Shown one piece after another: positions 36,415 to 47,121 of a DNA stretch of 64,000 bases. Position 1 is the stretch's first letter. Each line of letters opens with the position of its first letter. The stretch is taken from positions 62,001 to 126,000 of the forward strand of contig NZ_NGNS01000003.1 of assembly GCF_002165625.1 (NCBI RefSeq), written 5' to 3'. The stretch comes from Neiella marina. GTDB lineage: Bacteria; Pseudomonadota; Gammaproteobacteria; Enterobacterales; Neiellaceae. The notes beneath the pieces were generated by a model, which saw only the letters and a program-made list of their open reading frames with translations, was not told the DNA's origin and ran no database searches. The position numbers and the translations under genes were made by a program.

Positions 36415-37266
36415 TTATTGCTTGTCGAGCAAGGTTAACAGTCGAAATTGCACATCCAACGTTACTTCCAACTGTTGCAAGGACGCCAGTTTCGATCTGT
36501 TTGCTGCAGGCGCACGAAAGAAGTGCGGCGTCATCAACGCCAGAGTTTGAATTTGCTGTTGCGTTAACCTTGCCTTAAATGGTGCCAGCGGCTTGTGCTC
36601 AGACAGCTCGAAACCAGCATCTAGCGCAGGTTCAGCGCACCAGTCTTTGTATGGCTTTAAATCGTCATAGAGAATCGAACGAAGCTCAACTAAATGTTGT
36701 GGTCCGGCATCAACCAATAGCAACTTGCCACCAACTGACAGGGTCCGAGCAAATTCGGAAAACACCGGAAAGCCAAACATACACAGCATGACATCGAGGT
36801 AGTTGCTTTCAATGGGTATGTTTTTGCTACTTGCAACCAGCCAGCGGATCGCTTTACTGCGCTTGGTTGCTGCTTGAACCGCCCACTTGGAAATATCAAA
36901 CCCGATGAAATCAAGATCCACTTCATCGCTTAGTTGCGAGGCAACTTGGCTAAGATAATAGCCTTCGCCGCAACCGGCATCAGCGACCCGCAGAGGTCGC
37001 TGAGTGATACTCGGTAATGCCGCCAAATACTGTTGTAGTTGCTGGGCGACAGGTTGATATGCACCACTGTCTAGCAACTCTCGCCGAGCCTTGACCATTT
37101 CTTTACTATCACCGGGGTCAATCGAGCGTTTTTGTTGAACTGGCAGTAAGTGGCAATAGCCCTGCTTGGCAAGATCGAAACTATGCCCGTTGGAGCAACA
37201 AAGTCGACCTTGTTGTGAGGACAACCTGGCGCCATCCAAAGGGCAAACTAAACCGTCTGATTTCAC
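36415..37266 (-). CDS. rlmA: 23S rRNA (guanine745-N1)-methyltransferase RlmA
   Basis: RlmA methylates N1 of G745 in helix 35 of 23S rRNA using S-adenosylmethionine. The 283-residue protein begins with a zinc knuckle (Cys in LVCPLDG, then LCCSNGHSFD). The DPGDSKEMVKARRELLDSGAY segment and the SAM-binding fold (VADAGCGEGYYLS) follow. The start is GTG. It heads the probable rlmA-sixA-cinA operon and is divergent from yciA. Confidence 0.9.
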   Translation of the reverse strand: MKSDGLVCPLDGARLSSQQGRLCCSNGHSFDLAKQGYCHLLPVQQKRSIDPGDSKEMVKARRELLDSGAYQPVAQQLQQYLAALPSITQRPLRVADAGCGEGYYLSQVASQLSDEVDLDFIGFDISKWAVQAATKRSKAIRWLVASSKNIPIESNYLDVMLCMFGFPVFSEFARTLSVGGKLLLVDAGPQHLVELRSILYDDLKPYKDWCAEPALDAGFELSEHKPLAPFKARLTQQQIQTLALMTPHFFRAPAANRSKLASLQQLEVTLDVQFRLLTLLDKQ

Positions 37267-37389
37267 GTGTTTTAAATCCCAAAATGTTTCGCCCGTAGTT
37301 TAGCCGCAGCAGCCGATGCAAAGCAAAACAATGACTTCATGATGAAAAGTGATATATTTCACAGTAATTTTGATGGAGTAGGAAAAATC

Positions 37390-37794
37390 ATGGACAACAA
37401 CAATCCGCAAGGCGAGCTACTATTGCGTACCTTGGCAATGCCAGCTGACACCAATGCTAATGGTGATATTTTTGGCGGTTGGATCATGTCGCAAATGGAT
37501 ATTGCCGGTGGCATCATGGCAAAAGAGGTGGCAAAAGGCCGAACCGCGACCATCGCCGTCAACAGTATGAAGTTCATCCAACCGGTAAAAGTTGGTGATG
37601 TTGTGTGCTGTTACGGTCAGATTGAAAAAGTAGGCAACACCTCAATGACACTGGCGTTAGAAGTTTGGGTGAAGCCGGTACTGCGAGAGCATGGTGTTGA
37701 CGAGCACTTCTTGGTAACAGAAGCTTGTTTTACCTACGTTGCCATCGACTCGAGCGGTAATAAACGAGAAATCCCCAAGGATTATTCCATCTGA
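37390..37794 (+). CDS. yciA: Acyl-CoA thioesterase YciA
   Basis: YciA is a hotdog-fold thioesterase that hydrolyses a broad range of acyl-CoA esters in the cytosol. The 134-residue protein has the family core LRTLAMPADTNANGDIFGGW with the catalytic Asp, followed by MSQMDIAGG and a DVVCCYGQIEKVG segment. The ATG at 37390 is chosen because GGAGTAGGA lies 5-10 bp upstream and the length fits E. coli YciA (132). An ATG 51 bp upstream is open but lacks a ribosome site. Confidence 0.93.
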   Translation: MDNNNPQGELLLRTLAMPADTNANGDIFGGWIMSQMDIAGGIMAKEVAKGRTATIAVNSMKFIQPVKVGDVVCCYGQIEKVGNTSMTLALEVWVKPVLREHGVDEHFLVTEACFTYVAIDSSGNKREIPKDYSI

Positions 37795-37932
37795 TTGATG
37801 TTTTTTAACCACATCCTTATGCGTAAACAAAAAACTCTCGGTTAGATCGCAATAATAAGCTTGTACCAAACTTAAAACTCATTAACCTATGGGCCGATTG
37901 TTTTCGCAACTTGTAAATGGACTTGACCACTC

Positions 37933-38391
37933 ATGTCTGAGCTTCGCTTTGAAGTATCCGATCCCTCATCGAAGTTAGCAACGGAGCTGCTACGTCAATT
38001 CAAGAATGAGGTGAATAATCGTTACCCTGACGAGTTAGTCCGCGATATTGATATCGACGACTTTATTACCCGTGGTGGCGTATTTCTTATTATTTACAAC
38101 GGCCAAGAAGTCGCTGCTTGTGGCGCGTTTTATCCCCTAAGCAAAACTGATATTGAGCTGAAGCGCATGTACGTGCTGCCTGATTACCGGGGCAAAGGTT
38201 TGGCTCGTCGACTTATTGCACACTTAGAAGACATCGGCCGTACCCAGGGTTACAGCAAAATGTTGCTTGAGACCGGACGCCGTCAACCTGAAGCCATTGG
38301 CTTATACTTGAGTGAGGCCTACCATGAGGTCGACCCATTCGGTCAATATGTTAACGATCCAAACAGCATTTGTTTTGAGAAGCCACTGTAA
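37933..38391 (+). CDS. GNAT family N-acetyltransferase
   Basis: The 152-residue protein is a single GNAT domain. It has the acetyl-CoA pyrophosphate loop in MYVLPDYRGKGLARRLIAHLE (R/Q-x-x-G-x-G/A pattern) and a following LLETGRRQPEAIGLY strand. The substrate is unknown; the MxLETGxxQPEAI region is typical of small-molecule or antibiotic-type acetyltransferases. It is followed 15 bp later by a small membrane protein gene, so the two may be co-transcribed. Confidence 0.85.
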   Translation: MSELRFEVSDPSSKLATELLRQFKNEVNNRYPDELVRDIDIDDFITRGGVFLIIYNGQEVAACGAFYPLSKTDIELKRMYVLPDYRGKGLARRLIAHLEDIGRTQGYSKMLLETGRRQPEAIGLYLSEAYHEVDPFGQYVNDPNSICFEKPL

Positions 38392-38406
38392 CTCCCACTC
38401 CTGCAT

Positions 38407-38808
38407 ATGACTCACATCGCCAACCTGCTATTGGTTTTGATTACCGCAGCTGCGCTACAAACGTTGGCAATGCTGCTAACCAATCACACTGTTGATGTGG
38501 CGTTACCAGCTTGGTTGTTTGATCAATTTGGATTCGACTTTGGCAATTTTATTGCTGAGTTGGCAACCTACCTGCTGCCTTGGCTGATCCTTTCCGCCGT
38601 TGTCACTATTCCGCTTGTAACGTTCACCAAGGCATTCGCAACGACCGCCGGTATGCTGGTGTTTATTTGTCTAATTGGCCTTGACTACGTCGGCCCTCAG
38701 CAGCTTGATATTGTCTCCGATAGCATCTGGCACAGTATCCCAACCCTATTGGCATGGGCCTGCCCTATTATCACCTGCTGGCTTCACCGCTTGTGGCTAA
38801 AAAGTTGA
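38407..38808 (+). CDS. Hypothetical membrane protein
   Basis: I do not recognise this 133-residue protein. It has about four hydrophobic segments (residues 4-22, 53-72, 74-95 and 110-125) and ends with a basic tail, so it is probably in the inner membrane. It starts 15 bp after the acetyltransferase stop and ends before a convergent small acetyltransferase gene. Confidence 0.6.
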   Translation: MTHIANLLLVLITAAALQTLAMLLTNHTVDVALPAWLFDQFGFDFGNFIAELATYLLPWLILSAVVTIPLVTFTKAFATTAGMLVFICLIGLDYVGPQQLDIVSDSIWHSIPTLLAWACPIITCWLHRLWLKS

Positions 38809-38847
38809 AACAGCCACTGACAAAAGTTGCCGTGGGCTTGGTTTGAA

Positions 38848-39156
38848 TTAGTTGTGCTTGGCGATTAAATGTTGAAGCTGGTCGCTCCGTTCTAGTTTTT
38901 TGGCAATGTAACTGCAACTTGGAATAATCTGCCATTGTTGCTGTTCAGCTAAACTAATCAGCGCATTGAACAGTAGGCCGGCAATCCCCTGTCCCTGATG
39001 ATTGGGCGATACCACGGTGTGATTCGCATCGATTACACCATTATTGGGGCCAATAAACGTTAGTTCGCCAACACCTTCTATCACCAAACGGCCGTGCGTT
39101 TCTGCCAACTCCGTTGTGACGTCTGACACCGAGAATAGTTTTTGTTGGTCGCTCAT
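38848..39156 (-). CDS. Small GNAT-type acetyltransferase (YidJ/NATD1-like)
   Basis: The 102-residue protein has the compact fold of the Acetyltransf_CG family. A VVSPNHQGQGIAGLLFNALI acetyl-CoA loop is followed by the SCSYIAKKL motif, in which a Cys lies close to the thioester in homologues. The biological substrate of this family is unknown. It is downstream of the divergent or independent fusA2 transcript, with the fusA2 terminator between them. Confidence 0.85.
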   Translation of the reverse strand: MSDQQKLFSVSDVTTELAETHGRLVIEGVGELTFIGPNNGVIDANHTVVSPNHQGQGIAGLLFNALISLAEQQQWQIIPSCSYIAKKLERSDQLQHLIAKHN

Positions 39157-39193
39157 AACAACCTCCTATCGCTGAGCTTATACCCAAAAAAAG

Positions 39194-39226
39194 AAAAAGC
39201 CCCGAAGGAAACCTTCAGGGCTTTTT
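39194..39226 (-). terminator. Intrinsic terminator of fusA2
   Basis: A long stem (AAAAAGCCC, one mismatch, GAAGG / CCTTC, GGGCTTTTT) has a 3-nt loop. On the minus strand it is followed by a T-rich tract, 21 bp past the fusA2 stop. Confidence 0.9.
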
Positions 39227-39247
39227 AGAATAGATGAAGAAGTCAGA

Positions 39248-41335
39248 TTACTTCTTGTCTTTCTTCTCTTTCTCAGCAGCAATTACAGCTTCAGCTACGT
39301 TCGCAGGACATGCGGCGTAGTGGCTGAATTCCATTGAGAACTGACCACGGCCAGAAGTCATGGTACGCAGGTGGCCGATGTAACCGAACATTTCAGACAG
39401 CGGTACGTCACCTTTAATGCGAACGCCGGTAGCGCCAGCTTCTTGGTCTTTAATCATGCCGCGACGACGGTTCAAGTCACCGATTACGTCACCAACGTGG
39501 TCTTCTGGAGTGAACACGTCAACTTTCATGATTGGCTCAAGAAGTTGTGGGCCAGCTTTTGGCATTGACTGACGGTATGCACCTTTTGCTGCAATTTCAA
39601 ACGCTACAGCAGAGGAGTCAACGGCGTGGAAGCCACCATCAAACAGTTCGATCTCAACGTCCAACAATGGGAAACCAGCCAGCGGGCCTTCTTCCATCAT
39701 GACCTTGAAGCCTTTCTCAATTGCTGGGAAGAATTCCTTAGGAACGTTACCACCAACAACAGTAGACTCGAACTTGAAGCCAGAGTTTTGCTCACCTGGC
39801 TTGATACGGTAATCAATCTTACCGAACTGACCAGAACCACCAGACTGCTTCTTATGGGTGTAGCTGTCTTCGACTGCTTGAGTGATGGTTTCGCGGTAAG
39901 CAACCTGAGGCTGACCAACAACCAACTCAACACCGTAAGTACGCTTCAAGATGTCGACTTTAATGTCTAAGTGAAGTTCACCCATGCCTTTAAGGATGGT
40001 TTCACCAGAATCTTCGTCAGTTTCAACTTGGAACGATGGATCTTCTGCAACCATTTTACCGATAGCAATACCCATCTTCTCAACAGAGCCTTTGTCCTTC
40101 GGCGCAACAGCAATCGAGATTACTGGCTCTGGGAAGATCATTGGCTCTAGGGTACAAGGGTTCTTCGGATCACACAGCGTGTGACCAGTTTGAACATTCT
40201 TCATACCAACGATGGCGATAATGTCACCAGCTTGAGCAGTAGTCAGTTCTGTACGGTCATCAGCGTGCATCTCCACCATACGGCCAACACGCTCAGTTTT
40301 ACCCGTTGCAGAGTTAAGGATGGTGTCACCCTTGTTCAATACACCTGAGTAAATACGGATAAAGGTCAATGCACCGAAGCGGTCGTCCATAATTTTGAAC
40401 GCCAACGCACGTAGCGGCTCATCAGCAGATACGATGGCTTTTTCGCCAGTCGGCTCACCAGTTTCTTCGTCAGTCAAATCTTGTGGATCAACTTCAGTTG
40501 GGCTTGGCAAGTAGTCAACAACTGCATCCAGAACCAACTGAATACCTTTGTTCTTAAACGCAGAACCACAGTAAGTTGGGAAGAACGCCATGGTACGAGT
40601 ACCTTCACGGATACAACGCTTGATGTCTTCCAAAGAAGGCTCTTCACCTTCCATGTACGCCATCATCAACTCGTCGTCCATTTCTACCGCAGTTTCGATT
40701 AGCTCTTCGCGGTAAGCGGCAGCATCGTCAACCAAGTCAGCTGGGATATCAGTGATTTCATAGTTTTCTGGCTGGCCAGAATCATCCCATACGTAAGCTT
40801 TTTGGCTTAGTACATCAACAACACCAACGAAATCGTCTTCTTCACCGATTGGCAAGGTCATTACCAGTGGGTTGGCACCCAAAACGTTTTTGACCTGGTC
40901 AACAACGCGGTAGAAGTTTGCACCCAAGCGGTCCAACTTGTTTACGAAGATCAAACGAGATACTTCAGATTCGTTCGCGTAACGCCAGTTGGTTTCTGAC
41001 TGAGGCTCAACACCACCAGAACCACAGAATACACCAACACCACCGTCAAGAACTTTCAGAGAACGATAAACTTCAACAGTGAAGTCAACGTGACCTGGGG
41101 TATCGATGATGTTTAAACGGTGGTCTTTCCAGAAACAGGTAGTCGCAGCTGACTGAATGGTAATACCACGCTCAGCTTCCTGTTCCATGAAGTCAGTAGT
41201 TGCTGCACCATCGTGCACTTCACCGGTTTTGTGGATCTTACCGGTCAGTTTCAAAATACGTTCTGTAGAAGTAGTTTTACCCGCATCTACGTGGGCAAAA
41301 ATACCGATGTTTCTGTACTTTTCTAAATCAGCCAT
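39248..41335 (-). CDS. fusA2: Elongation factor G, second paralogue type
   Basis: EF-G is the GTPase that moves tRNA-mRNA through the ribosome. The 695-residue protein has all five domains, with G1 [10 protein letters not shown]3 DTPGHVDF, G4 NKLDR, and domain [13 protein letters not shown]. The N-terminus ([19 protein letters not shown]) and the lone position, away from rpsL, rpsG and tuf, match the stand-alone FusA2 proteins of Vibrio, Shewanella and Pseudomonas. Those serve in addition to the str-operon copy. Codon use looks highly biased, as for an abundant protein. It is monocistronic with a strong terminator. Confidence 0.93.
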   Translation of the reverse strand: MADLEKYRNIGIFAHVDAGKTTSTERILKLTGKIHKTGEVHDGAATTDFMEQEAERGITIQSAATTCFWKDHRLNIIDTPGHVDFTVEVYRSLKVLDGGVGVFCGSGGVEPQSETNWRYANESEVSRLIFVNKLDRLGANFYRVVDQVKNVLGANPLVMTLPIGEEDDFVGVVDVLSQKAYVWDDSGQPENYEITDIPADLVDDAAAYREELIETAVEMDDELMMAYMEGEEPSLEDIKRCIREGTRTMAFFPTYCGSAFKNKGIQLVLDAVVDYLPSPTEVDPQDLTDEETGEPTGEKAIVSADEPLRALAFKIMDDRFGALTFIRIYSGVLNKGDTILNSATGKTERVGRMVEMHADDRTELTTAQAGDIIAIVGMKNVQTGHTLCDPKNPCTLEPMIFPEPVISIAVAPKDKGSVEKMGIAIGKMVAEDPSFQVETDEDSGETILKGMGELHLDIKVDILKRTYGVELVVGQPQVAYRETITQAVEDSYTHKKQSGGSGQFGKIDYRIKPGEQNSGFKFESTVVGGNVPKEFFPAIEKGFKVMMEEGPLAGFPLLDVEIELFDGGFHAVDSSAVAFEIAAKGAYRQSMPKAGPQLLEPIMKVDVFTPEDHVGDVIGDLNRRRGMIKDQEAGATGVRIKGDVPLSEMFGYIGHLRTMTSGRGQFSMEFSHYAACPANVAEAVIAAEKEKKDKK

Positions 41336-41604
41336 TGTCTTACTCAGTTGGTCATGAGCCTAAATTTGCGCGCAAGTATACAGGAATTCAGGCAAAGAAT
41401 GCCAAGCTTGTTTTGCTAAACAACGACATTCCTTTATTCGCGCGGGTTGTAAGGGATTAGTTACAGTTTTTCTGTACTGTTCCAGCGGTGTCTATACCGT
41501 TATCGCCATGCAATATGTAGCCATAACAAGCAATATTCAAGTGTATAGACTAGCTGGGATGCAAATATTCGCGTTGAAATAATGATTTTGAGTGTTTAGT
41601 CGAT

Positions 41605-42087
41605 TTACCAGGGATTGAAAGGCTTGTCTTGGTCGGCTTCAAAATTCGCCGCCATTTGCTCAATGACGTCCAGCGTAACTTGATGCCGATTGGCTCTAGC
41701 ACATTGCTGTTGTTGGCCAATATTGCGCGGGTCACCGACCAGTATTCGTTTAACTTGATAGCCTAAGGCTTGCGCTGCCCGTTGATATGGCAGGTATTCC
41801 CACGCCGCCATGTTGGTATTGTCGCAAATGACCAACGGATAGCCGGCTTGTAAGCCATCAATAAACTTGACCAAATTCAGGGCGTGATATTTCGGCAGCA
41901 ACTCAGGCTGAAATACATACTTGGTGCCCTGTTGAAAATAATCATCGGTACTGCAAATGATCTGTTCGCTGCGATATTGCGCGGCGTGCTGCTGCCACCA
42001 CTGACGAGCTAAACGCGATTTCCCAGAGCCGGGTAAGCCGCGCATGATGATGGCAAGTCGATGCGCTGGATTAGCGTTTTCCATCTT
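41605..42087 (-). CDS. P-loop kinase-like ATPase (AAA_33)
   Basis: The 160-residue protein has Walker [10 protein letters not shown] near the N-terminus and a Walker-B-like VICDNTNM. It also has an STDDYF segment and a C-terminal Arg-containing lid. This layout matches the AAA_33 group that includes the kinase half of polynucleotide kinases and NEDD4-binding protein 2. The substrate is unknown. I chose the ATG at 42087, which overlaps the end of dcd by 17 bp; an upstream start would lie deep inside dcd. Confidence 0.75.
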   Translation of the reverse strand, partial: KMENANPAHRLAIIMRGLPGSGKSRLARQWWQQHAAQYRSEQIICSTDDYFQQGTKYVFQPELLPKYHALNLVKFIDGLQAGYPLVICDNTNMAAWEYLPYQRAAQALGYQVKRILVGDPRNIGQQQQCARANRHQVTLDVIEQMAANFEADQDKPFNPW

Positions 42088-42661
42088 CGCTGATGCGACT
42101 GGCAACGGCGGATTGCTGATCGCGATATTTAGCATCAGCGCGTTTGTTGTAAGGACGCTCAGCAGCAAACTCTAATTGTTCGAAGTTAAGCGCGCCGATT
42201 TTCATTTTCGGTCGCAGCGCCAACGGTAACTTACCGCTGTTCATAAACTCCAACACGATGCGGCCAGACCAACCTGGGTCAATTCGATGCGCCGTAACAT
42301 GAACCATAAGCCCTAAGCGAGCCAACGAAGAACGGCCATCAAGCCAACCAACAATATCTGCTGGTAATGTCACCGACTCATGGGTCACTGCCAATGCCAG
42401 CTCACCGGGATGAAGAAAGAATGCATCACCATCCTCAATGTAAATCTCATCGCTCATGACCGCATTGAGTGCCGCTTCCACTTCCTCACGTTGACCGCTG
42501 AGATCAATGTACGGCGCGGTGTGGTCTTGAAACACCCGAAAGGTATTACCGAGCCGAACATCGAGACTGACGCCACTAATCATTTCGCGCGCCGGTCGTG
42601 GCTCAATGGAAATTCTACCGCTTTCCAAGGCTTGTTCGATTTGGACGTCATTCAGTCTCAT
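42071..42661 (-). CDS. dcd: dCTP deaminase
   Basis: Dcd deaminates dCTP to dUTP, the main route to thymidylate precursors in enterobacteria-like organisms. The 196-residue protein begins [12 protein letters not shown] and has the [14 protein letters not shown] and [14 protein letters not shown] motifs with the catalytic Glu. The C-terminal segment ends in QQSAVASRI. The ATG at 42661 fits the E. coli protein (193); a start five codons upstream is also open. It overlaps the downstream P-loop gene by 17 bp and follows apbC by about 100 bp on the same strand. Confidence 0.96.
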   Translation of the reverse strand: MRLNDVQIEQALESGRISIEPRPAREMISGVSLDVRLGNTFRVFQDHTAPYIDLSGQREEVEAALNAVMSDEIYIEDGDAFFLHPGELALAVTHESVTLPADIVGWLDGRSSLARLGLMVHVTAHRIDPGWSGRIVLEFMNSGKLPLALRPKMKIGALNFEQLEFAAERPYNKRADAKYRDQQSAVASRISEDGKR

Positions 42662-42759
42662 GGGGCTCTCAATCAATTATTACAGCTGTCAATTTTGCGC
42701 GTAGTGTATGCGCATGTCGCGCCAAGATCATCTACCGGCAGCAAAATTACTAATTTGGA

Positions 42760-43836
42760 TCAATCATCGGAGATATCAATCGCCACCGGCTCTGGCTGTT
42801 CACTATTGCCAAGCCACAGCTGAAATGCCGTTGCAACGGCTGCGTGGCGGTAGCTTTGAGCCAGCAATGAATCTGGCTGGGCAACGACTGTTGGTGTACC
42901 TGCATCGACATCATCACCGATTTGCCGATCAAGAGGTAGCGCTCCGAGCAGCGGTACATCGTATAAGTCAGCGATCCGCTTGCCACCATCTTTACCAAAC
43001 AAGTAATCATGATGACCACAGTTGGTACAGGCGTGAAAACTCATGTTTTCAATGACTCCGGCAACCGGCACATCAACTTTTTGATACATCGCTATGCCTT
43101 TGACCGCGTCGGCTAAAGCGATGGTTTGCGGTGTGGTAACAATCACCGCCGCAGATACTGGCACCACTTGCGCCAGTGTTAATTGAATATCACCAGTACC
43201 GGGCGGCATGTCGACCACCAGATAGTCGACTTCCCCCCAGATGGTATCGCGGAGTAATTGTTGTAACACGCCTGCAGCCATTGGCCCACGCCACACCGTG
43301 GCGGTGTCCGCCGCCACCAAAAAACCAACGGAATTGACCACCAATCCATGAGCACTGATCGGGATCATCATTTTCTGGCCATCAGGCAATCCCGGCGTTT
43401 GCCCCTCGCAGCCAAGCATCAATGGTAATGAGGGGCCATAAATGTCGGCATCCAACAGTGCCACCTTGGCACCCTCTTGTTGCAGCGCCAAAGCCAAGTT
43501 AACCGCTGTGGTTGACTTACCCACCCCACCTTTACCGCTGGACACGGCAATAATGTGTTTAACCTTTTGCAGGCTTGGCAATCGCTCTCCAACCTTGGCA
43601 TCAATATCATGGCTAATATCGAAATGAATGGTTTTTCCTGCTGCAAGGTGTTCGAGAGTTTGCTGGTCTTGGGCTGACAATCGCTGCCAAAGCCCTTGAT
43701 TGGGGAACGGCATGACTAATTGCACGTCAATTGACGTTGACGTTTCGACGACCTCGATGGCCAAACAGAGTTCGGCCAGAGGCAGGCCCGACACAGGCTC
43801 CACAATTTGGATTAAAGCATTTTGAAAATCAGACAT
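42760..43836 (-). CDS. apbC: Iron-sulfur cluster carrier ApbC (Mrp)
   Basis: ApbC/Mrp is a Fe-S cluster scaffold/carrier ATPase. The 358-residue protein has an N-terminal MIP18-like domain (about residues 1-90), then the deviant Walker A SSGKGGVGKST, Walker B in DMPPGTGD, and the CxxC of HACTNCGHHD that binds the bridging cluster. It is divergent from metG, as in E. coli. Its 250-bp shared upstream region contains a 12-bp inverted repeat. Confidence 0.95.
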   Translation of the reverse strand: MSDFQNALIQIVEPVSGLPLAELCLAIEVVETSTSIDVQLVMPFPNQGLWQRLSAQDQQTLEHLAAGKTIHFDISHDIDAKVGERLPSLQKVKHIIAVSSGKGGVGKSTTAVNLALALQQEGAKVALLDADIYGPSLPLMLGCEGQTPGLPDGQKMMIPISAHGLVVNSVGFLVAADTATVWRGPMAAGVLQQLLRDTIWGEVDYLVVDMPPGTGDIQLTLAQVVPVSAAVIVTTPQTIALADAVKGIAMYQKVDVPVAGVIENMSFHACTNCGHHDYLFGKDGGKRIADLYDVPLLGALPLDRQIGDDVDAGTPTVVAQPDSLLAQSYRHAAVATAFQLWLGNSEQPEPVAIDISDD

Positions 43837-43844
43837 TTAATAGA

Positions 43845-43973
43845 CCGTTTTGGCATCACAGGCGTGCTTGTGACAAATAACTGTGGCAAATAGTGGCACA
43901 CTCGCTGTTGTTACGCCAAGCACAGCTGATGAGTTCAACACTGCGGCTCGGCGCCATCAATATGCCAAAACGG
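43845..43973. repeat. 12-bp inverted repeat in the apbC-metG gap
   Basis: CCGTTTTGGCAT (43845-43856) and ATGCCAAAACGG (43962-43973) form exact inverted copies 105 bp apart in the region that holds both divergent promoters. Confidence 0.5.
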
Positions 43974-44086
43974 CGCAATTTCGCGGCAAATCAAATTTCA
44001 ATTGCCCTGTTTCGGTGGAGTTACTAGCCTAACCTGAGTTACCATTCGCGTTCTTTCGTTAAACTCAAAATTAAGTCCCAATTCAG

Positions 44087-46129
44087 ATGACAAACACCGT
44101 TCGCGACATTTTGGTCACTTCCGCGCTGCCGTATGCTAATGGCCCCATTCACTTAGGTCACATGTTGGAGTATATCCAGACTGATATCTGGGTTCGTTTC
44201 CAAAACCTCCGTGGTCACAATTGTACGTATGTTTGTGCCGACGACGCCCACGGCACACCGATTATGCTCAAAGCCCAGCAAATGGGTATCAGCCCAGAGC
44301 AGTTAATCGCTGAAACAGCCAAAGAGCATCAACAAGACTTCGCGGACTTTATGGTGGACTTTCACCATTACCACAGCACTCATAGTGACGAGAACCGCGA
44401 ACTGGCTCAGGGAATCTATATTGCGCTGCGCGATGCCGGTCATATTAAGACCAAGACCATTAGTCAGCTGTTCGATCCCGAGAAACAAATGTTCCTCCCG
44501 GACCGCTTTGTTAAAGGCGAGTGTCCAAAGTGTGGTGCCGAAGACCAAAACGGCGATAACTGTGATAACTGTGGCGCAACCTATAGCCCAACTGATCTGA
44601 AAAATCCTGTGTCAGCGGTATCGGGTGCAACGCCAGAGCTACGTGACTCAGAGCACTACTTCTTTGACTTGCCAGCATTCGCTGACATGTTGCAGCAATG
44701 GACTCAATCGGGCCATTTGCAAAGCGAAATGTCCAACAAGCTTGCCGAGTGGTTTGAACAAGGCTTACAGCAATGGGATATCAGCCGCGATGCGCCCTAC
44801 TTTGGTTTTGAGATCCCTGATGCGCCGGGCAAATACTTTTACGTTTGGCTTGATGCACCCATTGGTTATCTAGCCAGCTTTAAAGCCCTTTGTGATAAAA
44901 CCGACGGTCTAAATTTTGATGACTATTGGGCGCCAAGCTCTAATGCTGAGGTGTACCACTTTATTGGCAAGGACATCATCTATTTCCATAGTTTGTTCTG
45001 GCCTGCGATGCTCGAAGGTGCTGGCTATCGCAAACCTAATGCGGTCTACGCCCATGGTTATGTCACCGTGAATGGCGCCAAGATGTCAAAATCACGGGGC
45101 ACCTTTATTAAAGCCCGGACTTACCTTGACCACCTCAACCCTGAGTATCTGCGTTATTACTACGCCGCTAAGCTATCTAGTCGCATTGATGACTTGGATT
45201 TGAACTTAGAGGACTTTGCTCAGCGAGTGAACTCTGATTTAGTGGGTAAGGTAATTAATATTGCATCCCGATGTGCTGGTTTTATCACCAAGCGATTTGA
45301 AGGCAAGTTAAGTGACACCATTTTAGATACTGATTTAGCAGCAGAATTTACATCGGCAGGCGACAGCATTGCGAACTTGTATGAACAACGTGAGTTCGGT
45401 AAAGCGATTCGCGAAATCATGGCCTTGGCCGATAAAGCTAATGGCTATATTGCCGACATGGCGCCTTGGCAGTTGATCAAGGAAGAAGGTAAGCAAGAGT
45501 TGGCCCACCAAGTTTGCTCCATGGGTATCAACTTGTTCCGCATTTTGATGGTGTACTTGAAACCTGTATTGCCAGCAACAGCAGTTAACTCTGAAGCCTT
45601 CCTAAACGACACGTTGACATGGGACAGTCACAAGTCGTTATTAACTGGTCATGACATCAGCAAATTCAAAGCGCTGATGCAACGTGTTGAAATGGACAAA
45701 ATCAATGCCATGGTCGAAGCATCAAAAGATAACTTGGTAGCGGCTGAACCCGCCAAGCAAGAACCAGTTGTGGAAGCAGCAACTGACTTTGATCCAATTG
45801 CTGATGAAATTCAGTTTGATGATTTCGCTAAGGTCGATTTGCGCGTTGCCAAAATTGTCAAAGCCGAACACGTCGAAGGTGCCAAGAAGCTTCTTAAACT
45901 GACCCTCGATATCGGCATTGAAAACCGTCAGGTTTTTGCCGGCATTAAATCAGCCTATGCCCCTGAAGAATTAGAAGGCCGCCTCACGGTGATGGTTGCT
46001 AACCTAGCGCCACGCAAGATGAAGTTTGGTATGTCTGAAGGTATGGTTTGCGCAGCAGGCCCTGGTGGCAAAGACATTTGGATTTTGAGTCCTGATAGTG
46101 GTGCTACCCCAGGCATGCGCATTTTCTAA
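44087..46129 (+). CDS. metG: Methionyl-tRNA synthetase
   Basis: MetG charges tRNA-Met and initiator tRNA. The 680-residue protein has the HIGH-type motif HLGHMLEY near residue 22 and a zinc-binding insert with CPKC...CDNCG (four Cys between about residues 146 and 162). The KMSKS motif lies near residue 336. A C-terminal EMAP/tRNA-binding domain (about 575-680, [12 protein letters not shown]) makes it the dimeric E. coli type. MenA follows 16 bp later on the same strand and may be co-transcribed. Confidence 0.98.
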   Translation: MTNTVRDILVTSALPYANGPIHLGHMLEYIQTDIWVRFQNLRGHNCTYVCADDAHGTPIMLKAQQMGISPEQLIAETAKEHQQDFADFMVDFHHYHSTHSDENRELAQGIYIALRDAGHIKTKTISQLFDPEKQMFLPDRFVKGECPKCGAEDQNGDNCDNCGATYSPTDLKNPVSAVSGATPELRDSEHYFFDLPAFADMLQQWTQSGHLQSEMSNKLAEWFEQGLQQWDISRDAPYFGFEIPDAPGKYFYVWLDAPIGYLASFKALCDKTDGLNFDDYWAPSSNAEVYHFIGKDIIYFHSLFWPAMLEGAGYRKPNAVYAHGYVTVNGAKMSKSRGTFIKARTYLDHLNPEYLRYYYAAKLSSRIDDLDLNLEDFAQRVNSDLVGKVINIASRCAGFITKRFEGKLSDTILDTDLAAEFTSAGDSIANLYEQREFGKAIREIMALADKANGYIADMAPWQLIKEEGKQELAHQVCSMGINLFRILMVYLKPVLPATAVNSEAFLNDTLTWDSHKSLLTGHDISKFKALMQRVEMDKINAMVEASKDNLVAAEPAKQEPVVEAATDFDPIADEIQFDDFAKVDLRVAKIVKAEHVEGAKKLLKLTLDIGIENRQVFAGIKSAYAPEELEGRLTVMVANLAPRKMKFGMSEGMVCAAGPGGKDIWILSPDSGATPGMRIF

Positions 46130-46145
46130 TTAGTCTTCTTAGTTT

Positions 46146-47048
46146 ATGTCCAACAAATCAACGCCTGGTCAATTCAACGCATGGTTGCTCGCCATGCGAC
46201 CCAAAACGCTACCGGCGGCAATCGCGCCTATTGCGGTTGCTGCGGCTATAGCTGTTAGCCATAGCGCGACACCAGATTACGACCTGATTGCTCTGGCCTT
46301 TGTTTGTGCGTTGGCGTTACAGGTGTTGGTGAACTTTGCCAACGATTACTTTGATGCCAAGTCTGGCGTTGATACCGCCGAACGCAAGGGCCCTATCCGT
46401 GCAACTCAATCTGGCTTGATCAGCGAGCGCGGTATGGTTATTGGCATCTGCTTGGCGACTCTGGTGAGTATCATTGCCGGTATACCGCTGATTGTCGCTG
46501 GCGGCCTGCCATTCGTATCTTTGGGAATACTTTGCATCCTCGCCGCTCTGGCCTATAGTGGCGGGCCATTGCCGCTCGCCAGTCATGGTCTTGGCGAAGT
46601 CACAGTATTTGTATTCTTTGGCTTAGTCGCAGTCGTTGGTGGTAGCTATTTGTTTACTGGTGAGTTACTTGACGTCGCCTGGTGGCAAGCATGTATCGTC
46701 GGGGCGCCCATTAGCGCAATTATGCTGGTGAACAACACTCGCGACATTGATACCGACCAACAAGCTAACAAGTTAACGTTGGCCGTTCGCTTAGGCCGCC
46801 GGCACAGTGAGCAATTGTTTAGCCTGTTGGTGATGACGCCAGCTATCGTTAGTTGCATCGCATGGGGTTTAGGTTTGGCGCCCTGGCACTGGCTAACAGC
46901 TGGCGCAGTGACTATGCCGTTGGCAATGCGACTAACTCGCTTGTTACACCAAAGTGACGCTGGTGAGTTAAATATTGTACTAGCCAAAACCGCACAATAC
47001 TCGCTGATCACAGCGTTAGCATTCGCTGCTGCTATACTGATGGCCTGA
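46146..47048 (+). CDS. menA: 1,4-dihydroxy-2-naphthoate polyprenyltransferase MenA
   Basis: MenA joins the polyprenyl chain to 1,4-dihydroxy-2-naphthoate in menaquinone synthesis, in the inner membrane. The 300-residue protein has about eight or nine hydrophobic segments. Two Asp-rich prenyl-diphosphate motifs are visible: NDYFDAKSGVD (about residue 61) and NNTRDIDTD (about 196). The RATQSGLIS loop is also typical. Presence of MenA implies menaquinone, which suits respiration at low oxygen and fits with the FNR box at gapA. A small TGATCAA/TTGATCA hairpin overlaps its stop codon. Confidence 0.95.
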   Translation: MSNKSTPGQFNAWLLAMRPKTLPAAIAPIAVAAAIAVSHSATPDYDLIALAFVCALALQVLVNFANDYFDAKSGVDTAERKGPIRATQSGLISERGMVIGICLATLVSIIAGIPLIVAGGLPFVSLGILCILAALAYSGGPLPLASHGLGEVTVFVFFGLVAVVGGSYLFTGELLDVAWWQACIVGAPISAIMLVNNTRDIDTDQQANKLTLAVRLGRRHSEQLFSLLVMTPAIVSCIAWGLGLAPWHWLTAGAVTMPLAMRLTRLLHQSDAGELNIVLAKTAQYSLITALAFAAAILMA

Positions 47049-47121
47049 TCAATTTTTCCAATCTTGATCACAATCTGCTAGCATACGCGCCAAAATGTGA
47101 CCCCCATCAATATTCGAAGCC

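Noticed and set aside
39371-41357. Plus-strand frames opposite fusA2
   Set aside because: They are artefacts of the biased codon use of a highly expressed gene; none has a ribosome site or family motif.
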